This document shows, piece by piece, positions 48,178 to 59,039 of a stretch of 64,000 nucleotides of DNA. Position numbers and translations under genes: made by a program. Source of the stretch: Gnetum montanum (lineage: Eukaryota > Streptophyta > Gnetopsida > Gnetales > Gnetaceae); NCBI GenBank assembly GCA_015680685.1, contig MNCI01029288.1:1-64000 (forward strand). The letters run 5' to 3'. Position 1 is the first letter of the stretch; every line of letters starts with the position of its first letter. Under the pieces are notes generated by a model that searched no databases, was not told where the DNA came from, and saw nothing but the letters and a program-made list of their open reading frames with translations.

Positions 48178-48253
48178 CCAATATCAACTACCTAATATTG
48201 ACTCAACCTCAATGTTGAATACCTGATATTGGATCTCACAAAACCTATATATA
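48178..48253 (+). promoter_or_regulatory. promoter-like block inside the element
   Basis: A run of AATATC / AATATTG / GATATTGG sites is followed by TATATATA at 48246-48253, with the same spacing as in this element's LTR U3 (51770-51845). It lies about 540 bases before the second coding region. Either a relic LTR or a separate promoter for that region. Confidence 0.4.
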
Positions 48254-48792
48254 TCATCCCCATGATGTCCAAACTCCATTTTCATCATTTTCAACTAGGG
48301 GAGTTTTTGAAATTTTCTATCACAACCTAGAGCTCTAACTAATCAACTTCTACTTGTGATATTTTGATTTCCACTACTTCAATTCCTATGCTGTTGGAAC
48401 CTATTTGAACCTGAAGTGTTCTAGTTAGTCATGGGAAGATGCTTGCATGAGAAACTTGCTCTACTTTGTCAAAGTTTGCTATCGCTTAAAAGATAATCTA
48501 GGGTGTAAGAGTGTTAAAAAATTTAAATGTTATAATGAAAAATCAATCGTGTTATGCTAGAAACTTTAATTTTTCAACCCAAGGAACCATAACTTCTCCA
48601 ATGTGCCATACATAAGTTAAAAGGAACCAATCGCGAAGGGTCAAAAACACGATAAACACTTTTTAAGCCTTTTTTCTAGAAATTTTTTCAACTCTGCAAT
48701 CATATGAACCACAAAACTTAATGAAACTAAGGAAATGAGTAAGGTATAAACCTGTTAATGATAAATGACAGCACCTTAGTAACATCTTATCC

Positions 48793-49540
48793 TTGATTGA
48801 TTATAGATGGCTCCAAAAAGAGGAGCTTAAGCAGGACCTTTGTAGGGAGCAACTAAATGCCCAAGGGGTGGTAGAGGATAACAAGGTGAGCATGTGGAGC
48901 ATGAAGAGCAGGAAGCCCAATCATTCAACATCCATCAAGAGGCTTTTGTCACAAGACAGTTGGTCTAAGAAGAGGCTATGGAACTGCAAGCTCTTATGCA
49001 AGGATAATGCCTCACGTTGTTTGCGGAATTCCTTGAGGCCATTCAAGAAAAATCCATGTTGAACATGGTCATTGTGGAGATGAACTTTGGCCCGTTTAAG
49101 GAGTTTGCGTCAAAGGTGGTTTAAACACAACTTCAACCATCATCCTTGTGGCCTATTCTTTTAGACAGTGGTGAGTGGTATCTTGGTGAAATATACCAAT
49201 TCTGGCATAACAAAGAAGAAGGCACCACTGTCAACATTTGTAGAGTCAATGTTTCATTCTTGGTCAAAGTAATCATCAAAGCTCTTAATTTGCCAAATGA
49301 GGGGGCTAAGTTAGCCCATCTATCAACAAGATCTAACCCTAACACTAGAAAATTGTGGCTAAGGTAGGCATATGGCAAGGATGATAAAATATATAATGAA
49401 TTGACTCTGGAAGAGAGGATCTATTTTATGATAGGAACATATCATGTCTTACCCACTAAAGGGCTCAATAGAATTTCCACATATGTGGTCAGGGAAAGTA
49501 CCATACTAATGGAAAACTACATGGCCAACCTTCATTAGTT
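48793..49540 (+). pseudogene. second ORF, N-terminal domain (unidentified)
   Basis: Two frames carry protein-like sequence: 48793-49062 (WLQKEELKQDLCREQLNAQG) and 49146-49367, which reads GEWYLGEIYQFWHNKEEGTT, then VNVSFLVKVIIKALNLPNEG, and past a stop ELTLEERIYFMIGTYHVLP and STYVVRESTILMENYM. The order (a W-x-x-F-Y entry, a VN-F-x-x-x-I-x-x-LLNLP helix, then a histidine/leucine helix) recalls the 'putative plant transposon protein' domain found near plant gypsy elements, but I cannot confirm it by eye. It is followed by acidic linker and the coiled coil. Confidence 0.4.
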
Positions 49541-49899
49541 ATATTGGTCAAAAATTCAAAGGCAGTTTGAAGAGAAGAAGGTAGAAAAGCCAATACTTCC
49601 ATTTCCTTACCTAATCCTAAAGTTGGGCAAACGTGCTAGAATCTTAGGGATACACAAATGACATCCCTAGGAAGGCTCAAAATGCCTCCTTTGCTGAATT
49701 ACTTAAACCAGCAACACCAAGAAAAGACCTTGGTGAGGAGTAAGAACTAGAAAAAGAGGCTAAACTAGAAAAAGAAGTAGAATGAGAGCCTGAACAGTGT
49801 CATGAGACACAAGCTCTAGTGCCTCCACCACCAAGCTACAGGCCTATAATGAGTCACTTGCAAAAAATTGCTAAAATGCTTAGCTAGAGGAGCAACGAG

Positions 49900-51540
49900 G
49901 AATCAAACCTCTTCAGAGGCCTGGACAAGGTGTAGCCCACTATTTTAGCTAATCGAACAAGAGGATAGGTGTCACTACAGTCAAGAGAAGAATCCCAATG
50001 ATCTAGAAAAATCTCTAGTAATGCCGCATCATTCCAAGTTATGCTTGAAATAGGAGAAGGTACCACAGTAGTGGTCATGCAACATCAAGATGCTACAAGT
50101 GCAGCAAAAGTAATAATGGATCATATTGAGTCATTCAATGTACCTATTATGCCTCTAGTCAATTTATTTGGGACTAGAGATGCAAAAATGCTCATTGGGA
50201 CTTGAATGAATCTTGCAAATCATGAGGATGTGTTATATTGATTGTTGCAAACAAGACAAGTAATGACCACCTTGTTTGACATTCCCAATGATGTCATTGT
50301 AGCACAATCAAAACTCATTTATACTAAAGGGAAACTAGTCATGGCTAAGGCTAGGGTGGAACATGTTGAGATAGAAGTGCAACATTTGTAATAAGAGCTA
50401 GTTTCCTTGAGAGTTGAAAGGTAGGACCCTGCCCAATTTATTGCGCCTAACAAGTTGGACCTATTTAGAATAAAGCAGCTAAACAAGTTGATTAAAGAGA
50501 ACAAAGTTATAAAGTAGGAAAAGGAGAAGGTGGTCTAGAATACCTTTGCTGCTGAAGCGTAATCATATGCTCATAAAAAGGCACTAATCGCTATCCAAGA
50601 AGAGAATAAATAGTTTGCTACCAAAAATTCAAGGTTGACCACCATAGAAAAACAAAAGAATGTTCTGGATAAAAGTTTTCATCAATTGAGAGAACAACTA
50701 ATGAGGTTCAACCATGATATTAACAAACTAGCTAAAGAAAATAGAACCCTTTGAATGGAGGAGGTCTGCACTATTTGACAAAATTCTGTAATTGAAGTAA
50801 GCACGTGGAAAAATGAGGCCAAGAAACATGAAAAGTTGAAAGAACACTTTCAGGACTAGGTAGGCATGTACAAGTAGATAAACCAAATAGAAATATAAAT
50901 GGTTGAATCCCACATTGGGTCCATGGTAGCACAAAATCTTGATTGACATCCAATTTTGAATAGTTATGAACTAGTCCATCAGGTGGAAGTAAAGAATAAA
51001 GATCTATAGATCAAGGATTTCAAAGAATACATGGTGTTGGCTAACCTTAGATATGTTAACCTTTCCATGTTAATAGAATGTTGGCCTAAAAAAGAGTTGG
51101 AAGTTGGAAAAAGAAGTAGCGACCACCTATGTGTTATACGAGAAAGTGTTTGCAAACAAAAAAGTTGCTTTTATAGAAATTCCATGTAGCAAATTCAGAA
51201 CTTAAAGTGGTTAAAGCTTGCTACCATGGACAAAAGGATGTTGCATCAGACTTTGCCTAAAGATTAATAGATCATCATGAGTTAAAAGAAAAGGCTAGGA
51301 CCTTTGAGAAGGAACAATGGAAGTTTCCAACTTGGTACATGAAGGCCAACAAAGTGTTCCTGCAGTTGCCATGCCCTTGGGATGTATCGACACCAACAAA
51401 CATTAGCTCAGTAGCCTAGACAATACATGAGCCAAGGATGAAAGAAAACAAGTTATAGCACTACTTAATTGTTATAAATTTCAAAAGCCTGGTGACAAAG
51501 GGAAGCAACCAATGGAGGAGCCACCACCTTTAGGAACTAC
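49900..51540 (+). pseudogene. second ORF, coiled-coil region
   Basis: Contains EIGEGTTVVVMQHQDA, SFNVPIMP, then heptad-like Lys/Glu/Leu stretches KQLNKLIKENKVIK, ALIAIQEENK and FHQLREQLMRFNHDINKLAK, then NEAKKHEKLKEHFQD. It is homologous, in order, to 25745-27210. Many TAG/TAA codons break it. No catalytic motif. The arrangement downstream of gag in two members points to a real ancestral protein that was probably structural. Confidence 0.55.
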
Positions 51541-51739
51541 TTGAGCTTCCCATTTTTATGTCTTGTAATGTTGTGTCCACATTTTTGTAAAAATCCCACT
51601 ACAACATGTAAAAGTCCATTTGTTTTTTTGTTTGATTGTTTGAATCAATCAATAATTCCATACCTTCCTAATATTTTGTAAAAAAATTGTTCCTCATTTT
51701 TTTAACTCAAGAATGAGTTTTTATTCAATCATGGGAGTA

Positions 51740-52597
51740 TGATGAGTCATAATTTTGTTAACTCCAATATCAGATATGCAATATCAAAGCTCAAGAAGCA
51801 ATGTCGAATATCCAATATTATCTCTTTCATGCTAGCCTATAAATACAACACTTGGGTGCATGGTTGGGAGATAGTATTTAGTTTCAATTTTCAATTAGCT
51901 TCTTCATAGATTGTTGATTTTTAGTCTTATTATTTCCCAATGCATGCCCGCAGTGTAATGTTTGTAATTATACAGCATTCTTATTCGAGTGTGACATACT
52001 TAGACACGTTACATGACTAGAAATAATGATTGAGATTACTTCCATCATTGTAGCATCCACTTAGATTTCTCATTACTTTAATTATTTATTTTTTTATTGT
52101 TTTCCTTAGTTCATGTTTCCATTTATTGCTATTTACTATTCTTGCCATTAAGCGAAATGAGTACGACTAATTGCAAATGTTTAAGTATAATTACTTGGTT
52201 ACCTAGTAGTGTATTGTTTGGCAAGCATAGTGACGTATGCTTGGCAACCCTAACTGTGGTTATACAAAGTCCAAGGCATGTGCAGACAATTAGGCATGGA
52301 TACTCATTGCACATAGGCTAGTCTAGACTTTACTTTCCACTGTTTATTAGTTTGATTAATTTATCTCTTTATTGTCATTAGGAGAAGCATAGGGTTAGAC
52401 AACATCATCATATGCCTTACTTTGGACTAAATCGTACGTGACAAAGCTACCACTAATCCGAGTGGGAAGACAACGAACTGTGATCAGAGCATAACGATTT
52501 AGATGCACAAATAATCCCATCCATGAAATTTGACCAAATCATGCATGAATGCTTGTAATTTGTATGGTTGGGTATAGGGGTGCCTCACCACTCATCA
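51740..52597 (+). repeat. 3' LTR
   Basis: Partner of 43344-44206. TATAAATA lies at 51838-51845. It is followed by CATAT, the target duplication. Confidence 0.93.
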
Positions 52598-52602
52598 CAT
52601 AT

Positions 52603-53800
52603 CCAAATTTATTTCAAAATTAGAGAACCAAGAATAGAAATGACATAAGGAAAAGGAAGACGATAAAGAAAGTTATTAAAAGACCAACTATTATTTTTCT
52701 TAGGTTTTCCTTACATAAAACTTTTTCTTAAAAGAGCATTGAAACATCATCTCCATTAATGCACTTTGCTATCCATTTTATTGCAATAAAAATACTCTTG
52801 TTATAACAATTAACGAGGCTAAGTCCTTCATCTTTCTTGCTACTAGTGTAAATATCCATAGAAACTCTAGAAAAACCTTTTCTACTTTGCTTAATAAACT
52901 AAAGAAACTAATGGATAATATGATCAATTCTCTCATAAGAGGTTTAGAAGAAGCCCAACAACTAGAGTGATAAATATAAATTGATTGAAGTATTTTCTTA
53001 ATAACTAAAACTTTGCTAGTAAGGATGAGCTTTTTTTCTTTCTACTTAGTAAGTTTCTTTTCAATTTTATCAACCACATAATTCTCCAAAATAGTAAAAT
53101 TAGACTCAAAAGAAAAAGGTATTCCTAAAATTTAGAAGAAAAAATATTTTTTTAAGATTTTTTAAGGCTTGGAAGTAACCTACTCATCAATATTGCCATT
53201 ACAATAAACAACAAATTTTTGTTAATTGATTTCGGAGATAAATAACATGCAGTAATACTCTAACCAAAAGAGTGTTTGAAAGATTGCAAAGACTTGTTGA
53301 TCATAAGAAAATAATTATTTGTAAGGTGCATGTTAAGCAATTGTATACCTTAATCATCAATTAAAATTCTTTTGATGATATTCCTTTGTCCATACTATTG
53401 CAAATTATGTGAGAGAAAATCTACAACAATAATAAAATAATACGAAGCTAGAGAACAACCCTGAAGAATTAACCATTGAAGAGAAAATGAAGAACTTAAT
53501 TCAAAAGTAGTAGCAACTTGAACATTAACATTAGTGAGTAGGGTATAAACAAGTCAAATAAAATAATCCCTAAATCCTAGTTTATAAAGATAAGAAATAA
53601 GGAAATTCCACTCAATCCTCTCATAAGCTTTAGCATAATCTAACTTAATAAAATTAAAACTTTTGATTACGTATACTCTTAAGCAATCTAGCCAACAAGA
53701 TGGTTTGGTAAAACTTAAACAAAATATAATGGTGCAATTATTTTCAAAGTTATATAAAATGGACAAGTAATATATATCTTTATCATGCATGTAATTTAAA
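52603..53800 (-). pseudogene. LINE reverse transcriptase (5' part of the split LINE)
   Basis: Minus strand: 53700-53554 reads FNFIKLDYAKAYERIEWNFL, then KLGF, the canonical D-x-x-KAYDR-x-x-W-x-FL motif of plant LINE RTs (RT motif A). About 60 codons further on comes LQGCSLASYYFIIVVDFLS, matching the QGCPLSPYLF motif (motif B). Sequence continues with RT thumb-like peptides to 52603 and then on to 43343-42475 after the nested element. Stops are frequent, and the YADD motif is not legible. The upstream endonuclease is not recognisable; the LINE start was not found. Confidence 0.8.
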
Positions 53801-55030
53801 TGTGTTAATTGTGAATATGATGGATCTCACTCATTTCCAATGCATAGTATTTTAGGTTGGGATATGATTTATCTAATTTGCATTACTATAATGTACAAAA
53901 TTTCATATGCCTAGTTCCTTAGACTTGGATCCTTTAACATATGTATGAGATGGTTCCATAAGCAATAGTGAGAACATTCTTTTTTCACTTCAAACATAAT
54001 TATGTTATATAGCTCAAAATTTAGGTTCTCTTTATCTCAACATCATTATCCACAATATCTCCTCATCAATTTCTTTTATCAAAATGGTTTGGATTTTTCT
54101 CATTTGAGACTATAAGACCCTATGCATTTGTTACATTTATATGAAAACCGTAAGATTTCAAGTAGCTGTTTGAAGATCATGAGACCTAAAGAAGTTATTT
54201 TATAAAATCCTTCCTCAAAAAATTTTATGTTAAAATTAGATAACTTTATGTTTCTAGTCCATGCTTATTCTTAAAAATACTTTTAAAGTTCTTCTCCATC
54301 ATTAAAAATGAAAATAATAATAATAATATATGATATAAACCTATATAAAGGCCACCACTTGGAGTCATGGTAATGTGGTTACTTCTTAAGTTGTAAGACC
54401 TGGGTTTGAGCTTAGGCACAACCACTCAAAAGAAATTAGGTTTTCACTCATCCACTAAACCTTCCAAGACTTTACCTTAGTAGGATGAGCATTGAGCCTT
54501 CAAGTAATGATTCTTTATATTGACCTCTATGATGGAAGTACCTTGCAATTATTAGAACTTTTGTTTTTTTGCAAACAAATAAAAAGACAATATATTATAC
54601 AAATGGTTGAGCTATAATAAGATTAATCTTGGGACCATAGTAATAAACCTAGATAATATGACCAAATTTTTATTTAAAAAGCATTTGAGAGGATGAATCT
54701 TATGAACTAGAAGCTAAAACAAAAATTTTATTATATATGGTAGACTCTTTGGATCTATTAGATAGTAAAATATACATACTATGAGTTTTGAAAATATTGC
54801 TAGAAAATTACCAAGTATTCTTAGTCACATTTGGAATAAATCAACCCAATTTGCAACATTTCATCTATGTCCAATGTGCTCCAATATAAACAATGTATGA
54901 AAATATGATATTCATTTTCAATATTATTTGTATTATAATCATGTAAGGCTCAAAGACTTATGAATTCTACCTCAAATGTTAAAAATCACGTTCTCCTTGT
55001 CATTTTAAACTTCAAACTACCAAGCTCTAT
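53801..55030. other. AT-rich intergenic region, mostly nothing recognised
   Basis: Apart from the SINE-like piece at 54355-54560, no reading frame, repeat pair or RNA gene could be supported. It lies 3' of the CYP74 gene. Confidence 0.4.
54355..54560 (+). mobile_element. SINE-like (tRNA-derived) sequence
   Basis: Begins with GGAGTCATGGTAATGTGG (A-box-like), then GACCTGGGTTTGAGCTT (B-box-like, near GGTTCGAATC) 35 bases later, followed by an unrelated body and a T-rich end (TTTTGTTTTTTTG at 54560-54573). This is the layout of plant tRNA-derived SINEs such as the Au family. Target duplications were not identified. Confidence 0.45.
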
Positions 55031-58000
55031 CTAAATTAATTTCTTTTCATCCCTTGAAAAGGTCCCGAGGGTGTCTTGCTTGACCAGAGAAGTAATCACG
55101 GGAGACGTAGCAGAAGAACCAGGATCCAAAGAGAAAGATTCATATCTTCTAAAAAGACTTGCCACAAACAAAGTTGCCACTGTAACCACAAAATCCTTCC
55201 CAGGGCACTGTTTATTACCAATCCCTGGATTATCCGTTTGTGGTCCGTTAGACCACAACACATGTGGCAGCAGCTTCTGACGTGCATCCTCATCCAGAAA
55301 TCGATCTCCCACAAACTCCTCAGCCCTGTCAAACAGGGTAGGATCCCTTGTAGCAAATGGCTGATAACCACCAAGCAGTTGCCCCTTATGCAAACGGTAA
55401 ACACCGGTTGTGCTCTCTATATCCATATCTTCCTTAGCCCAACCATATTGTAACTCCACTGGTGGATTCAGCCGAAGTCCCTCGTAGACACAGGACCGTG
55501 CCAGGTTTAGCCGATTACCATCCATGCTGGCCTTGCTAAGATCCTCCTCAGCCCTGGACTCCCTGGCGAGCTGGTGATGCAGGTCAGGGCCGGTGCTTGC
55601 AAGGTAAGTGAGGAGAGAAGGGAGGAAGATCTTTAATCCACCAAAGGCATTGAAGCCTAAGAAGAAGATGAGATCATGAAGGGCCTCATCTTGAGGTATT
55701 TGAAATGTATCATGAGCCTTAGCCAGGGAGGTGGAGGCATAGGTTTTGATAAAGTTGCAGAGTTGGGTGTAGAAGGGTGAGATAAGGCAAAAGGGGATTC
55801 GGATTGTGTGGATGGTGAGCTCATCTAGGAATTTGGGGAGTACCCCTGATGATAGTACCGGTGCTACTTGTGGTGCTAGCCATGCCTTTGTATAAATTGG
55901 GCCCTTCTTCCCTGTCGTACAGAAATTTTACAAAGTGTTGTCAGTGTGGCTCGCTTTTTATATAATTGAATTAACGAAATACTATGAGAACCATTTGACT
56001 CTCAAATATAAAGCTGCATAGCATATTATCAAATTTGCCATGAACCTTTACATTACTTTACCTCTACTCATGTAAGTTTGCTTGACTTAGAATCCGTACT
56101 CTGGTTGGTATCTATTCTCATTTCTGGCCCTGGCTAAATCCTGTAACTCTGTTTTTCTTACCTTGACCATTCTTTTTCGAAAAATCATGTTTAACCGAAA
56201 ATATTCATAATAGTCTCGGAGTTTATATCAAATTTTACCAGCTTCACTATTTGTCTCCTAAGAATTTACAACTATGAATATCCTTACTGCGTTACAACCA
56301 TTAATGTTCCAATCCACCGAGATTTAATCTGTCTGCGAATGGCAATGTCTGAAATGACAACACAGTGTCCCAAATGACAAGACAGCCTGTGGTTATTATG
56401 ACCTTTGAAATTATCAAAACAATACCCATAAATGTGGGTTTTATTGTTTCAGCTCCCTTAACTCTTAGATGTGACCTTTGAAACTATCAAAACAATACCA
56501 GTACATGTGGGTTTTATTGTTGAGAGTAAATGTCTCAACGATCTTGTTTCTTAAATAGGACCTACTAAACAAAAGTGGACCAGAGTAAAGCTACCTTACG
56601 GTATTTAAGACGTGACCTCTTAAATAAGTGTGCCATCACAACTTCTGTACTGAGAGGCTGGGGCACCAAATAAGTGTGGAAAGTTATTAGGCTTACTATT
56701 TTATATTATATTTGGAAGCGAAGATGCAATGTTCAAAAGAGAGTATTCTAACAAATGTTTGCTTACCAGGTTGGAGATGTTGCAGGTTTTTCGCCTCACC
56801 TATTTTCAACTCATATCTCAAGCATTCAAGTTCAATCTGGACAGTCATCAATTGGTTCATCTCCTGTAGCTATGGGAAAGACCTATGTGTTTCAGTTACA
56901 CTTAGCATCACTAATCTCTGCAAGGAAGTTTTCCCTTTTATTATGTGGATTCACCATTGGCATGCCCTCTATCCTTAATTAAGAGCTCTTTGCCTCATTT
57001 AATTCTGTGTGAACAATTGGTTGTGCCCCAACTTGGGGTACCTGGTGTTTCCGGAGTGTCATTCACGATGCTCTTAGTTTTCCCCTTCCTTAACCCTATG
57101 ACTTTTTATTCAAGTTGTTGTAATTGATGCACCTTTAATTTCAATAAAACTTCTTTTCGGGTCGGACACCCCCCCTCCCCCAACAAAACTACTGGACTGT
57201 TTCTAAGTGCTTTTTGCATATATTTTGAACCTTTATATTATTCCACAGATAATATTCTTTCATTTACAACTCATAAGAAGATGAAATGCAAATTAAAGTT
57301 CCTAATGATACAAATTAAAGTTCCCCATGATACAAGAGACAGGAGTTGCAAGAGCCTTCTTCTATTTGCAATTTTGTATTAATTATTACATGTTTAAGCT
57401 GATAATCTTACCTGGGGTTAGTAGCTATCCATATTCACGTTGGTTTCAGAAATTTCAGAAGCTCAAAAACCACCAAGTAAAAATACTGTGCTAAATATCA
57501 CCAAATATCTATATGCTAAATATCGCCCATGTATTGTACATCACAAAATTCAGAGCTTTAAGAACGGAACAGCCCAATATTCTTAATTATGAACTTAAAT
57601 AAGGAGAAAAAGTTTTAAAAGAACCCAAAATAAATTATATACGAACCAAGAGCAGGTACTGGATCGGCCCCGGCAATGCTACGGCATATGAAATTAAAAA
57701 GAAATTGTTCGATGTAGCTCACAAACTTTGCAGATCCCTTGGCTGCAATATCTTGCTCAATCTCAAAACACAGCTCTTCAAACACACGATGAAACTCAAG
57801 CCCGAGCGTGTCAAAACTCTTGGCAAGCAAACTCATGCAAAATTTCTTTTTCTGAGCATGGGCTTCCTCAGAGGGATCCATGTACACAGTGGTTCTGTGT
57901 CCACCAAAAAATTTGAGATCCGGCATGAAATATCCAGTGAGACAGTTCTTCTTCTCCACCTTGCTCATATCAAACAAAGTAGAAAAACATTTTGCATCAA

Positions 58001-58202
58001 GCAGCATCACCACATTTGATTCCCCAACAATGGGAAGACCCGGTGGCATGTTCACCCTTATTACAGTACTTTCATATTTCTTTATCCTTTTCCGGAAAAA
58101 CTCCGGAGCCCCATTCATGAAATACTCAATTCTGTCCAGTATTGGCCCAATTTTTGGCAGACCCAGGGTGCCGGGAACCTCCTTTGCAACCTGATCAGCC
58201 AT
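55031..58202 (-). CDS. CYP74-family cytochrome P450 (allene oxide synthase / hydroperoxide lyase type)
   Basis: CYP74 enzymes rearrange fatty-acid hydroperoxides without O2 or a reductase, giving allene oxides (jasmonate pathway), aldehydes or divinyl ethers. Exon 1 is 58202-57647, exon 2 is 55911-55031, joined by a phase-1 GT-AG intron of 1735 bases; the product is 478 residues, normal for a family member without a long plastid transit peptide. Start: MADQVAKEVPGTLGLP, the ATG just before the conserved PG-x-x-G-x-P region. Visible: RVNMPPG, I-helix GFNAFGG (about 271-277, in place of the O2-binding threonine motif), K-helix ExxR (329-332, EGLR) and heme ligand Cys421 in GNKQCPGKDF. No stop or frameshift was found. 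GFNAFGG with FLP following resembles hydroperoxide lyases more than typical AOS, but the activity cannot be decided by eye. A conserved Arg in the K-helix region (QYGRA) is Trp here. Confidence 0.93.
55912..57646 (-). other. intron of the CYP74 gene
   Basis: Donor G|GTTCGT at 57646 and acceptor CGACAG|GG at 55912; both sides are phase 1, so the reading frame is kept. The donor is a weak match to the consensus. Contents: a tandem duplication (56399-56448 and 56472-56521), and at 57025-57155 a stretch ending in AATAAAAC that looks like the 3' end of an old insertion. An open frame at 56712-56978 has no recognisable product. Confidence 0.8.
56399..56521. repeat. 50-bp direct repeat in the intron
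   Basis: Two copies, 56399-56448 and 56472-56521, of TGACCTTTGAAA...GGGTTTTATTGTT, with only a few differences. Confidence 0.85.
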
Positions 58203-58315
58203 TACTGTAACGTCCAGATCAAAGACTCGTTTCTGAAACTTCTCTGCTCCTGAAAAACTTGTGGAAGTGTTAGAAATAGCAGAATCCAGCTGAAAATACG
58301 TGAATATGCCGTTGC

Positions 58316-58332
58316 AATTTATGCATATAAAT
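58316..58332 (-). promoter_or_regulatory. possible TATA box of the CYP74 gene
   Basis: On the minus strand GGGTATTTATATGCAT lies about 120 bases upstream of the ATG at 58202. An imperfect TATA match; the AT-rich surroundings make chance likely. Confidence 0.35.
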
Positions 58333-58379
58333 ACCCCAAATAATAAGAGAATAGAGATCACCGTGCAATGAATCTCACT

Positions 58380-59035
58380 CTATGCAGTCTATGCATGCAA
58401 AGTTCAAAGCTTTTACGGAAACAGACAACTACTTTGACACGTTGCTGTGTCTGCGTGTTGGAATATTAAATTTCTTGTCGTTGTACCAATTAACGTTGAT
58501 CATACGTGTACAAATGAGAGAGAAGGGAAAGATTCCCTGTGATATAATAAAATCCTGTTACTTTACGACTGTCTCGTATTATAATTTTAAGCCAACATTA
58601 CTGTAGGATGTACATCATCATTTCTGACCTGTACGGCTTAACAAGTCAAATAAGCATCATGAAAAATTATAGCATGTGATGTAGCCCTCACTCACCGACC
58701 AAAGATAGAAACAAGTGTACAATTAATGTACATTTTAATTGCTGTATTTGATGGAGTCAGCCAAAACACTGTCACTCTTTAAAGTTATCAGACAATGCTG
58801 TAGCAATGCAAACGTTCTTACACAAGACCTTGCAACACCGAGTGAAACAATCAGATGTTCTGACAACCTGATTTTTTCAATCTCTAACGTTGAAAAGCTA
58901 AAATTTTGCAGGAGACGTGAATGAGCAGAGCGCATAGGAAAATTTTGAAAGCTTTAGGTGCAGCTTACCCTTATTAATATTATGACATCTTTCCTTTTAG
59001 CGAATTGAACAGAGAGGCTTTTTAAGTTGAAAACA
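58380..59035. other. upstream region of the CYP74 gene, no gene seen
   Basis: Unique-looking sequence between the probable promoter and the tandem repeats. Short open frames (58739-58924 plus, 58735-58935 minus) are shadows without domain support. Confidence 0.4.
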
Positions 59036-59039
59036 ATCA

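Larger units (their letters stand above)
43344..52597 (+). mobile_element. non-autonomous LTR retrotransposon with gag and coiled-coil ORF
   Basis: LTRs 43344-44206 and 51740-52597 start TGATGAGTCAT and end CTCATCA. Perfect five-base target duplications CATAT lie at 43339-43343 and 52598-52602. Primer-binding site at 44207-44226; gag 44560-46860; noncoding 46861-48780 with a promoter-like block; a second coding region 48793-51540; purine tract GGGAGTA at 51733-51739. No protease, RT or integrase motif was found in the 7.5-kb interior. It is inserted in a minus-strand LINE. Three N positions (44514, 45426, 45479) damage the gag frame. Confidence 0.92.

Noticed and set aside
55071-55453. Plus-strand frames of 69 and 125 codons
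   Set aside because: Shadows of CYP74 exon 2 on the other strand.
57705-58194. Plus-strand frames of 62-104 codons
   Set aside because: Shadows of CYP74 exon 1.
57615-58361. Exon 1 reading frame extended upstream to the first codon at 58361
   Set aside because: That codon is GTG on the minus strand, and the residues before MADQ have no family similarity; the ATG at 58202 fits the conserved start of the catalytic domain.
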